Origin: Glebionis coronaria
Lineage: Eukaryota; Streptophyta; Magnoliopsida; Asterales; Asteraceae
Reading direction: 5' to 3'
Assembly (NCBI GenBank): GCA_025667525.1
Contig: CM046874.1
Coordinates: 281,838,880-281,902,879 of the forward strand
Length of the DNA stretch: 64,000 bases
Position numbers and translations under genes: made by a program. The notes beneath the pieces are model-generated. The model was not told where the DNA came from. It searched no databases and worked only from the letters and a program-made list of their open reading frames with translations. This document shows, in pieces, positions 36,925 to 47,460 of the stretch (the stretch's first letter is position 1; each line of letters starts with the position of its first letter).

Positions 36925-38030
36925 TGGTGGTAAACTATTCTCCGTATCCTTGGTGATCATTCGTATATATTGTTTATATTTTTAACCACAAAAGCAAAAC
37001 ATAAAAATATAAAACCATATAAAAACCATAAAAATTGAAAATTAAGAAAAATCCAAAAATATTTTTACTTTATTTTTCAAAGGCATGTCTTTTGGTACGA
37101 TAATATTTACGGCCTTAGAAATATCGATTAATATTGACACGGTGCCATAAATAGAGTTCGTATAAACGTTGTAAATATTTCATAAAACATGCCCTTATGG
37201 CTTGTAGTTATTTCAGACTGCAACCCGTTGTTCATATTAAAGTCAAGTATTTTTTATGAAAGCTTTGGCTCACGACGGGAATTAATTTTCTCGGGCAAGG
37301 TTTACTCTAAAACCTTGTAAGGGATCAAGTTTACTTTATAACTTGGTCTAACACAAATCTATGTACGCTTTAGTGCATTTATTTGTTAAAACAAGAGAAG
37401 TCTTGTTTTCATGAAGTTATCATCTCTACAACCATAGCTATCTACATTTGGTATCTACATACTCGACGATGTGACTACTCAAACGACGACTACAGCTCTT
37501 TCAATAGAACACGGGTCAACAATTGAGGGGGAGCAATTGTCAAGCATTTAGAATCTTCGATGCCGAACGTGCCAAGCTCACTAACTGGTGTCAAGACAAC
37601 AATACCAATCGTACACGTGATGTAAACAGATGACTTCAGACGTGACGAGGCGACCAACATATGCTGACAAGAACCATTTAATCTTATCATATGCTGTTCT
37701 CATCAATCAGGTCCAACCTTTTCAATTTTTTCTAATATGGTGAATATGTGATCATGTTATAAATCGGTATCATATCTCATACATTTGGTATCATGAAGAT
37801 AAAACGGACTTGCATTTTTCTTCCCAAAACCATTGTTAAAACTTCATTAAATCAATTGATATTGAAAACATCGATTGGGTTAATATTTTTAATATGGGGG
37901 AGAAAATGTGATTTAATATGGGAAATTATCACAAATAGTTTGACTTAATGTGCTGGCTCATCCTGACATATGCGAAATGTTTTCGAATATCGTGGCATAT
38001 GTTAAGGGGGAGCAAAACGGATTTTCATAT
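36925..38030 (+). other. Element E 3' non-coding region, part 1
   Basis: No ORF of note. Contains three GGGGGAG-type purine strings at 37525-37533, 37894-37902 and 38004-38012, resembling the true polypurine tract at 61221. Interrupted by D at CATAT (38026-38030). Confidence 0.7.
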
Positions 38031-38472
38031 TGATAGGTGTGTAAACATCCATCTTTTTACCACTTAACTACAATAATAACCAAGCCAAAACGTGTATTTT
38101 ATGTCGTAAATGTCAGAATTATGCGTGGTTTGTGTTTTTGTTGTGATTTAGGACGAAAATGTGAAAAGGGGAGAAAACACGGGCATTCACGGGCTTTTAT
38201 CGAAGAAAAAGACAAAAGACGAAGTCAAGAAATCAAGAGTGCAAAAAGAACGGAAGTCCAAGACCAATTCTAAAGATTTATAGAAGAAAATGTCAAAAGA
38301 CGGAAGTTTACTAAAAGCCGAAGAACTCAAGTCTAATTTATTGAAGAAATTACAAGACGAGTTTATTAATCCCGAGACAAAAGTCGAAGAATTAAGAAGA
38401 CAAGGAGTTAATGATAAATAAAGAAAGAGGAATGAGAGGAGGAAGCTTCCACTAATCACCCCCCTAATCTCC

Positions 38473-38480
38473 TATAAATA
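38473..38480 (+). promoter_or_regulatory. TATA box of D LTR
   Basis: CCTATAAATAGC, repeated at 45958-45965 in the 3' LTR; a good plant TATA box. Confidence 0.65.
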
Positions 38481-39017
38481 GCATCCATTTCATTTCATTT
38501 GTTTTTGTTAGCTAATTTGACACATTAGTCTTTCCACCTTATTTTCATGTCATTTTAATTACTTGTCAATTTACATTCCTTGTCTTGCACCTTAATTCAT
38601 TTAATTCTAAGTAAGTTTAATCTTTACTTTTGTTGTTTAATCCTTTCTTTAATCAAGTTTTATATTAATCTCTCCTTCTACCTTTCTTATTTTTGTTAAT
38701 CTTTATGCTTATTATCTTATTGTTATGCTTATTTGATTAGTTGTTATGTTTTTATGTGTTTGATTGTGTTAGCTTATTGATTTGATAGCTTATTGTGTGT
38801 TTGATTTGATTTTAGTTAAGTTTTTATTAGTTTATTTTATTAAAAGTTGATTTTTAATTTTTAATTTTATTAGTGTTTTTCAAGTTTTTGATTTGTGGTT
38901 GAATTAGTTTTTCTTAAAAGTGTTTTAGATTAAGTTTTGGTTATTTGCTTATTTGATTTTAGCTTATTCAAGCTTATTTCTTAAATTTTCTTTCTACTGT
39001 TTATTTAAAACCGTGCC

Positions 39018-39550
39018 TTAACTTCTTCGGAAAAGGTTTTGTTCTTCGGAAAATTTTCCTTTTTCTGAAATCGCATTTTTCCGAAGATATACTTTTTCCG
39101 AAATTATCACTTTTCCTGAAATGTTCATTTTTCCGAAGATGTATTTTCTCTGAATTGATCATTTTTCCGAAAACTCCATTTTCACTGAATTCACTCTTTC
39201 TGAAAAGTCCCTTTTTCCGAAGAAACATTTTTCCGAAATAATCTTTTTCTGAAATAGTTGTTTTCCTGAAATAGCATTTTTCCGAAGATTACATTTTTCC
39301 GAAATAGTTGTTTTTCCGAAATTTTTTCTTTTTCTGAAATTCTCATTTTCGAAAATAATACTTTTTCTGAATTTGTAAATTTTCCGAAGATTTCTCCGAA
39401 AAACATTTATTCTGAAAAGGTTGAATTTCCGAAAAAGTCATTTTTCCGAAATTATCCTTTTCTCTGAATTCGTGGTTTTTCCGAAGATTTCTCCGAAAAT
39501 CTTGTTTTTCCGAAAAAGTCTTTTTTCCGAAGAAATGCAATTTCTGAAAT
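39018..39550 (+). repeat. TTTTTCCGAA array in D 5' LTR
   Basis: About 30 degenerate copies of TTTTTCCGAA(A/G)AT with period near 17 bp. The first two are inverted (TTCGGAAAA). Many copies read CTGAA in place of CCGAA. It lies downstream of the TATA box, in the transcribed leader. Confidence 0.85.
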
Positions 39551-39965
39551 GTACTGTAGCTTTTCCTAATTTCTTGTTTTTGTTTTAAGTTCTAAGTTTT
39601 CAAAGTTTTCTAATTTTTATTTTTAGAGGAAAAGTGACAGTTTTTCTCATTTTACTTTTAGCCTATTTTAATTACGTTTTGTATTTTATTTACTTGTCAA
39701 ATTTACTTTTCGTCAAGATTTAATTACCCGTCATTTAATTTCCTGTCATTTATTTTTAAAGTTTTAAATATTGCACATTTACATTTTAATTAGTTTTAGA
39801 TTTAAATTACCGTCATTTACATTAAAGTCTTGCACTTTACTTTACTACAACGGCAAAACATTTGTTTTCACCAAAAGACAGCTGAGTCGCACTTTAATCC
39901 ATTTTTCAATTCGAAGAGACTGGAACAACGATATTTTCTTACTAGGCAAAAAGCCAGTTATTAAA

Positions 39966-39980
39966 TGGCGCCGCTGCCGG
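39966..39980 (+). other. Primer-binding site of element D
   Basis: TGGCGCCGCTGCCGG, two bases after the LTR. Same tRNA-Asp-type site as A and B, then diverging. Confidence 0.85.
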
Positions 39981-40217
39981 CTCTTTTCGTAAAGATTAAC
40001 GGTTTTCTGTGAGAGACGCGTTGCTTTTTGGGATCCGTTCATTCGTGAGCGTTATTTTTCTTGCTCAAAAATTTCAAAAAAATCCATAAAAATTAAAAAT
40101 TGTTAAAACTTCATAAAAATAAAAAAATTTCAAAAATCCAAAAAGATTTTATTTTCTTTCTAGTGTATATATATTCTCTTTGTGTTTGGTAGTGTTTTCT
40201 TTTGCTTTCGCAGGTGT

Positions 40218-43200
40218 ATGCGTACTAGATCTTCTACTTATCAAGAGCCCGAGACTCGTGAAGATTTAGCTATGGTAGGTGTGAACAACAACAATAATCC
40301 ACCGCACCTCAACAATAACAACAACAATGTTCTTCCACAACCCGATCTTCGGACAATGGAGGAGCTTTGTCAACCCACAATGTTTGGACGAGGAGGACCG
40401 ATTGCGCCGATGCAAATCACGGCTCCGGAGTTTTCGTTGAAGCATCACATGATCCAACAAGTGCAAACTAACCCATTTCGCGGATTGCCTGATGATGATG
40501 CCAACAAGCACCTCGACAAATTCATTACTATTACTCAAAGCATGAAGTTTCCCGGTGCTACAATGGATGTCCTTCGCCTTCAACTCTTTCCACATACTTT
40601 ATCACACCACGTCGAGAAATGGTTTGATCGTCTCCCGAAGAATTCCATTCATACTTGGGATGACATGACTCAACGATTTTTGTCGCGCTACTTTCCATCA
40701 TCCATGGTCACGAGCCTTCGAAATCAAATCAGCGGTTTCATGCAAGAACCCGATGAATCTCTTTTTGATGCTTGGGAAAGATATAATGTTTTGATCGATC
40801 GATGTCCAAACCACAACATGCTCCCCGTTACCTTAATTGATACTTTCTACAACGGTTTGACTTTTCGTGATCGTGATACGATTAATGCAGCCGCCGGTGG
40901 CACATTTATGAAAAGAAGACCCGAGGAGTGTAGAGAGCTTATCGAGAACATGACTACTCATCACAAAAAGTGGGATTCCTCCGCTTCTTCAAGGAACAAC
41001 CCGAGAGTCAATGTTTCTTCTACTTCAGCAAACCCCGACATGACCGAATTCACCCGCATGATGGCCGAAATGAACAAAAATATCTTGCTCATCGCTTCAA
41101 ACCAACAACAACAAGTAAAAGCGGTAGCCAATCCTTGTGAGACATGCGGCGGTCCTCACTCATACACTGATTGTCCTTCTACTCAAGGAAATCCGGAAAA
41201 CGTGTATGCGGCTTATGGTAATTATTCACCAGAAAATTACCAAGCCCGACCTCAAGGGGATCGAAATTTGCTAAGTTACCGGTCTAACAACTACCTTTCA
41301 CCCGGTTTTTCTCCTCAAAACCACAATCCCAACAACAACTACACTAGAAGCAACCAAATCCCACCTAGAGCTTCTAATCCTTAACACCCACCCGCTCAAC
41401 AAGCCCCACCCATTAATCAAGATTTTGAAGCCTTATTGAGAACCCAAGGAGAGCAAATTAAGAATCTACAAAGCAAAATTATCAATTTGAAAGGGGATAT
41501 CACTAAGCAAGGGAATGACATTAGATCCGAGCTTCGAAATGACATACAATCCTCCTTCAGCAATCAAACGAATGATTTGAAGAATATGCTGGCTAGTTTC
41601 TTACCCACAACTCAACCCTCTACTTCGGGCTCTCTACCTTCAAATACCGTCACCAACCCGAAAGCGAATGTGAGTGCTATTACTACCCGTAGTGGAGTTA
41701 CTTTAGTAGGACCATCTATCCCACCCCCAGTTACACCATCTACACCTCCTCCACCAACATTTATCCCTACTACTCCCACACCTAGTATTAGTTCACCATT
41801 ACCGTCTCCGCCTCGTCATGAAGAAGAACCCAAGAAGAACCCTTCAACATCGCAACCTTCACCTTCTACACCTCCACCACCCAACCCTAGCATTCCTTAC
41901 CCTTCTGGACTCAACAAGGATAGAATTTTGACTAAGAATGACATTCAAATCTCTAACTTTTTGGAAAAGATTGCCGGCATAAAAATCACCTTCACCCTTG
42001 TTGAAGCTCTTTCCCAAATGCCACAATTTGTCAAGATGTTTAAGGAATTGCTTAATAAGAAGGAGAAGATGGTCGAGTTTGTTAATACTCGCTTGAATGA
42101 AAATTGCTCTGCAATCCTTCTTAAAGAACTTTCGGAAAAACTTGGAGATCCCGGTCGTTTTGTGCTACCTTGTACTTTTAACCAAACCGACAAATTTACT
42201 ACCTTAGCCGATCTCGGGGCAAGTATAAATTTGATGCCTTTCAGCGTTTGGAAAAAGTTATCATTGCCCGACCTTACACCCACGAAGATGACTCTTGAAC
42301 TTGCAAATCGCACTCTCGCTTACCCCGTTGGTATTGCCGAAGATGTGTTCATTAAAGTTGGCACATTTAATTTTCCGATCAACTTCGTCGTTGTTGATTA
42401 TGAAATGGACCCTCGTATTCCGTTAATACTTGGACGCCCATTTTTGAGAACCGGTAGAGCTTTAATAGATGTGGATAAATGTGAACTCATCTTAAGAGTC
42501 GGGGATGATGCACAAGTTTTTGAAATAGGGAAGCTTACAAGCAAATCCTATGGAAGAGAATCCGCGAATATGATTAATGTGCTTGATGATTATGTCGTCT
42601 ACAACAATCCTCTATTCGATTCTTGCAATGATAATCCACTGTTTCAAGATGATGTGGATGATTCTCTCTCCAATTTGGAACCTTCCCCCATATATGATTC
42701 TCCACCGATCTTTGATGCTTTTGATAATGATTCTAGTTCCGATGGAGATGATTATGATGATTTTACTTCCGAGTATCCCGACATGCCCACTTATGATGAT
42801 TTTGATGAGGCCGATACTCTTTCGAGTGATTCTTCACATGATGAAGATCCTCCGTCATCCATGCTTAATCCTACTTTGGATGATTACTCATTTGAGGAAG
42901 ACTTTTCTACTTTTCTCAATACATACTTCCCTCATGAGAGTGATGCTGCTCCTTTAGACTTTGATGATTATGGTCTTCATCATTCTACGGACTTGAACAA
43001 AATATGCTGCTCCTTTAGACTTTGATGATTATGGTCTTCATCCTTCTACAGACTTGAAGAAAATTCTTTCAAAGGAGAAGAAACCGGACGAAACCAACAT
43101 CCGCAGCACGTATGTTTTCACACCTCTTTGTCCACCTTCTGAGGGCGAGGTTGTGCCTTTTCTTCGCGGATGTTCTTCAAATTCTGCTGAGCCTGAGTGC

Positions 43201-43476
43201 TATTTTCCCCTAAAGGAAAAGGTGTTCGACCCTGGTATTGGAATCTTTAAGCCATCTCAGTATCCATCTGATGAAATAAAAGGAAAGATTTTTGGAACTA
43301 ATGAAGATATGCTTGCACCTCTTCACCCTTGCTACCACCGTGCTCCATCTTTGCTTAAGGGAACCTTGCCTATTCTTCTTTGGCTTGCCTTGTTCGCCTT
43401 AAGCTTATGTTACTTGATGGACGGAAATTATGTATTTGATCCCGGTGGATGTGTTTCATGCTTCTTCCTATGCTAA
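40218..43476 (+). pseudogene. Gag-protease polyprotein of element D (one stop, one duplication frameshift)
   Basis: Best start is the ATG at 40218 (MRTRSS), although the frame is open from 40182. Poly-Asn stretch; Gag region with LRTMEELCQPT and DTFYNGLTFRDRD; CCHC-like knuckle CETCGGPHSYTDC; stop TAA at 41382. The same frame resumes directly: coiled coil (41436-41600), ITTRSG and a long Pro-rich linker, protease core ADLGASINLMP (42207 onward) and ILGRPF near 42427, then an Asp/Ser-rich acidic region. A 61-bp tandem duplication (42944-43065) shifts the frame; the remainder (43054-43476) has VFDPGIGIFK, a strongly hydrophobic segment (PILLWLALFALSLCYLM) and YVFDPGG near the end. Domain order is the same as in A and B. 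No pol. Confidence 0.88.
42944..43065 (+). repeat. 61-bp tandem duplication in D gag-protease
   Basis: TGCTGCTCCTTTAGAC... starts at 42944 and again at 43005 with few differences. 61 is not a multiple of three, so the duplication itself breaks the reading frame. Confidence 0.9.
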
Positions 43477-45515
43477 TCAAGGTCGAGTCAGGCTCACGAC
43501 TCGGTTAACAAAAATCAAGCGCTTCTTGGGAGGCAACCCAAGTATCTATCTTTTAGCTATCTATATCCTAAGTGTAGGGGAGACCCGTTGGTGTTTGCTA
43601 TTTCCTCTCTTCTCATATTCAGGGATTCGAGCTTTCAATGATCCACTCTTGATGATTTTTGACGACCCGTGATTCCGTGTTTCCGTCTTCTCGGTTCTAT
43701 CCTAAACTCTTTTGATTCTCTATTTTATATTCTTCAATATTAAAATAGGAATCTCGTTAGTTGTCTTTTCCTTAGCAAGATTTGAACAAAGTGCACAATG
43801 TCCTAAGTGTAGGGGAGTTTACTCCCACATGCTTAAACATTAAGGACAATGTTTATATCAAGTGTAGGGGGACTTCTATCGAAGTTAAGTGGCCTTTTCC
43901 TTGTATTTGTCCTCATTTTAACCGGAAAATCAATTTTTCGACATTTTTCAAAATTTTTGATCTATTTTGGCCTATTAGGTTTTCCCTTTGTATAGTTATT
44001 TTCTTTCTTTACTAGAATAAATTTTAATAAAGTGTTTTTAATTTTCAACGTTGTGAATCTTTTGACTCAACCCGAGTTTACTTATCTAAGTTTACTCTAG
44101 CTAGTATCCTTAACGTGTTTAAGTAAAGTTTTGCTAGGCTTTTATATAGGGAGCTTTAGAACGCGAAAGTCTTAACTCTCACGGGTTAAGAACAAGAACT
44201 TTTCGCAAGTTCCTATAATTGATCCTAGAGAGTCGTTTATCAAGGGAACTTTAAAATGCGATTTCTAAACTTGAAAAAGTCCAAGAATTTGCAAGATCCT
44301 ATAGATGACTCGAAAACCCAAAACTTTGATTTGATAGGCTAAGCATCCACGAGTCTCATTCCTTGAGATTTTAAATTGTGGAGAACGAGAGATGATAGAG
44401 TCAATTATAAGTTTGGTATTCTTTCGTGAATTTATGTGAGTTGATTATAAGCCTATTCTCCCATCGCTTGCTAATAAATTTATCTGCAATAAATAAGGTT
44501 GTACGATTTGAAAAGTTACTTAGCTTCTAGCCCAAGATCGTTTAAAAGTTGCTCGGTATGGATTAGAGTTCATAGCCAAGGCATAACTTATTGAAGCCGG
44601 ATGCGAAGATTGGCGAGTCCGAAAAGGCCCTAACAAGGCACGAGGGCTACATTTTGTTGCTAAAGATCCAAAGTGATGTGAAGAATCATTTATCAAAAAT
44701 CAATATGAAGGATCGAGACACACGACGAAAAGCAAATACTCCCGTAAAGATCATGGAGAAGTCTATCCAAAAAGGCCCTAACAAGGTATGAGGATAAATA
44801 GATCCAAGTCCTAAAAGGAGGCGGATCGTTGTATTTCAAAGTCCAAAATAAAGATTGGAGAAAAATGAAGAAGTCGTGGTCCAAATATGAAGAATCTCTC
44901 AAAACTTCAAATGAAGAAATTCCTATTATGAAGAGAAGACCATTATTTCATGAACGTCTCTCAAGATTTGAAGTATGAAGTCGCTGCCAAATATCGGTCC
45001 GAAAAAGGTCTCAAATCGCGAAGCGAGTTATGCCAAGATATGAACTTTTTAAGGTCCTGAGAAGCAGTTTTAAAAGATTTTGTCCTTTAGCTAACTATTG
45101 ATTAAATCGTCCCACTTTATTTTCAGCCTAAATAACTATCGAAATAAGTCAACAATGCATCCTCGTGATCATTCAAGACAAAAAAAAATATAAGATATAC
45201 ACCTAGGAATAAGGGAGTCTAAGTAAATAATTGGCCCACATGAGTTCATGTTAGTTTGCTAACTTATAATAACAATGATCTCGTTTTTAAGCTTGGTATG
45301 GGGAACGTGAAACTTGAGGATGATGATCATTCATGACATTTCCAAAACCCTAAGGTATGTCTTTGATTTCTTTACTTACTTTCTTCCTTTGAATGTTTAT
45401 AATTTTCTATCTCTTTAATAAGGCCAATATGGATTGATTATGATGGAAAATGTAAAACGTGCTTTGTAACTAATGCATTGCATGGGGACATTGCAATGGT
45501 CAAGTGTAGGGGATT
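43477..45515 (+). other. Element D 3' non-coding tail
   Basis: Homologous to the tails of A and B. Carries AAGTGTAGGGG strings (43570, 43805, 43860 and 45502, the last being the polypurine tract), the hairpin 43835-43854, and the twin motif CCCTAACAAGG at 44628 and 44776. The 66-codon frame at 44591-44791 is not kept in the relatives, so the region is considered non-coding. Confidence 0.75.
43835..43854 (+). other. Conserved hairpin in D 3' tail
   Basis: AAACATTAAGGACAATGTTT: 7-bp arms. It differs from the A/B hairpin at one base next to the loop. Flanked on both sides by AAGTGTAGGGG. Confidence 0.65.
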
Positions 45516-47455
45516 TGATAGGTGTGTAAACACCCATCTTTTTACCACTTAACTACAATAATAACCAAGCTAAAACGTGTATTTTATGTCGTAAATGTCG
45601 GAATTATGCGTGGTTTGTGTTTTTATTGTGATTTAGGACGAAAATGTGAAAAGGGGAGAAAACACGGGCATTCACGGGCTTTTATCGAAGAAAAAGACAA
45701 AAGACGAAGTCAAGAAATCAAGAGTGCAAAAAGAACGGAAGTTCAAGACCAATTCTGAAGATTTATCGAAGAAAAAGTCAAAAGACGGAAGTTTACTAAA
45801 AGCCGAAGAACTCAAGTCTAATTTATTGAAGAAATTACAAGACGAGTTTATTAATCCCAAGACAAAAGTCGAAGAATTAAGAAGACAAGGACTTAATGAT
45901 AAATAAAGAAAGAGGAAAGAGAGGAGGAAGCTTCCACTAATCACCTCCATAATCTCCTATAAATAGCATCCATTTCATTTCATTTGTTTTTGTTAGCTAA
46001 TTTGACACATTAGTCTTTCCACCTTATTTTCATGTCATTTTAATTACTTGTCAATTTACATTCCTTGTCTTGCACCTTAATTTATTTAATTCCAAGTAAG
46101 TTTAATCTTTACTTTTGTTGTTTAATCCTTTCTTTAATCAAGTTTTATATTAATCTCTCCTTCTACCTTTCTTATTTTTGTTAATCTTTATGCTTATTAT
46201 CTTATTGTTATGCTTATTTGATTAGTTGTTATGTTTTTATGTGTTTGATTGTGTTAGCTTATTGATTTGATAGCTTATTGTGTGTTTGATTTGATTTTAG
46301 TTAAGTTTTTATTAGTTTATTTTATTAAAAGTTGATTTTTAATTTTTAATTTTATTAGTGTTTTTCAAGTTTTTGATTTGTGGTTGAATTAGTTTTTCTT
46401 AAAAGTGTTTTAGATTAAGTTTTGGTTATTTGCTTATTTGATTTTAGCTTATTCTAGCTTATTTCTTAAATTTTCTTTCTACTGTTTATTTAAAACCGTG
46501 CCTTAACTTCTTCGGAAAAGGGTTTTGTTCTTCGGAAAATTTTCCTTTTTCTGAAATCGCATTTTTCCGAAGATATACTTTTTCCGAAATTATCACTTTT
46601 CCTGAAATGTTCATTTTTCCGAAGATGTATTTTCTCTGAATTGATCATTTTTCCTAAAACTCTATTTTCTCTAAATTCACTCTTTTTCTGAAAAGTCCCA
46701 TTTTCCGAAGAAACATTTTTCCGAAATAGTCTTTTTCCGAAATAGTTGTTTTCCTGAAATAGCATTTTTCCGAAGATTACATTTTTCCGAAATAGTTGTT
46801 TTTCCGGAATTTTTACTTTTTCTGAAATTGTCATTTTTCCGAAAATAATACTTTTTCTGAATTTGTAAATTTTCCTAAGATTTATCCGAAAAACATTTAT
46901 TCCGAAAAGGTTGAATTTCCGAAAAAGTCATTTTTCCGAAATTATCCTTTTCTCTGAATCCGTGGTTTTTCCGAAGATTTCTCCGAAAATCTTGTTTTTC
47001 CGAAAAAGTCTTTTTTCCGAAGAAATGCAATTTCTGAAATGTACTGTAGCTTTTCCTAATTTCTTGTTTTAGTTTTAAGTTCTAAGTTTTCAAAGTTTTC
47101 TAATTTTTATTTTTAGAGGAAAAGTGACAGTTTTTCTCATTTTACTTTTAGCCTATTTTAATTACGTTTTGTATTTTATTTACTTGTCAAATTTACTTTT
47201 CGTCAAGATTTAATTACCTGCCATTTAATTTCCTGTCATTTATTTTTAAAGTTTTAAATATTGCACATTTACATTTTAATTAGTTTTAGATTTAAATTAC
47301 CGTCATTTACATTAAAGTCTTGCACTTTTTACTTTACTACAACGACAAAACATTTGTTTTCACCAAAAGACAGCTGAGTCGCACTTTAATCCATTTTTCA
47401 ATTCGAAGAGACTGGAACAACGATATTTTCTTACTAGGCAAAAAGCCGGTTATTA
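45516..47455 (+). repeat. Element D 3' LTR
   Basis: 1940 bp partner of 38031-39963, preceded by the polypurine tract at 45502-45515. Carries its own TTCCGAA array (about 46506-47045), with point differences from the 5' copy mostly inside the array. Confidence 0.9.
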
Positions 47456-47460
47456 CATAT

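Larger units (their letters stand above)
38031..39963 (+). repeat. Element D 5' LTR
   Basis: Begins TGATAGGTGTG and, judged by the TSD, ends TTATTA rather than the usual CA. TATA box at 38473-38480; the region 39018-39550 is the TTCCGAA array. Open frames on either strand here are low-complexity by-products. Confidence 0.9.
38031..47455 (+). mobile_element. Element D: gag-protease-only LTR retrotransposon
   Basis: LTRs 38031-39963 and 45516-47455, TSD CATAT (38026-38030 and 47456-47460), tRNA-Asp-type primer site at 39966 and polypurine tract AAGTGTAGGGGATT before the 3' LTR. The 9.4 kb element has a Gag-protease reading frame (broken) and a 2 kb tail homologous to those of A and B, but no pol. 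Its LTRs are unlike those of A and B and contain a TTTTTCCGAA array. LTR divergence is about 2 percent by hand count. A solo LTR of the same family is G (56871-58744). Confidence 0.92.

Noticed and set aside
38187..38459. 90-codon frame in D LTR, also at 45672-45950
   Set aside because: Lies upstream of the TATA box on the wrong strand; copy by LTR duplication.
39001..39540. Minus-strand Phe/Lys/Ser-rich frames in the D LTR, also at 46490-46834
   Set aside because: By-product of TTCCGAA units; wrong strand for the element and not shared with G.
39018..39550. CRISPR-like array
   Set aside because: Units are short, degenerate and without distinct spacers, inside a plant LTR.
44591..44791. 66-codon frame in the D tail
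   Set aside because: Frame is not kept in the homologous A and B tails, which have indels that are not multiples of three.
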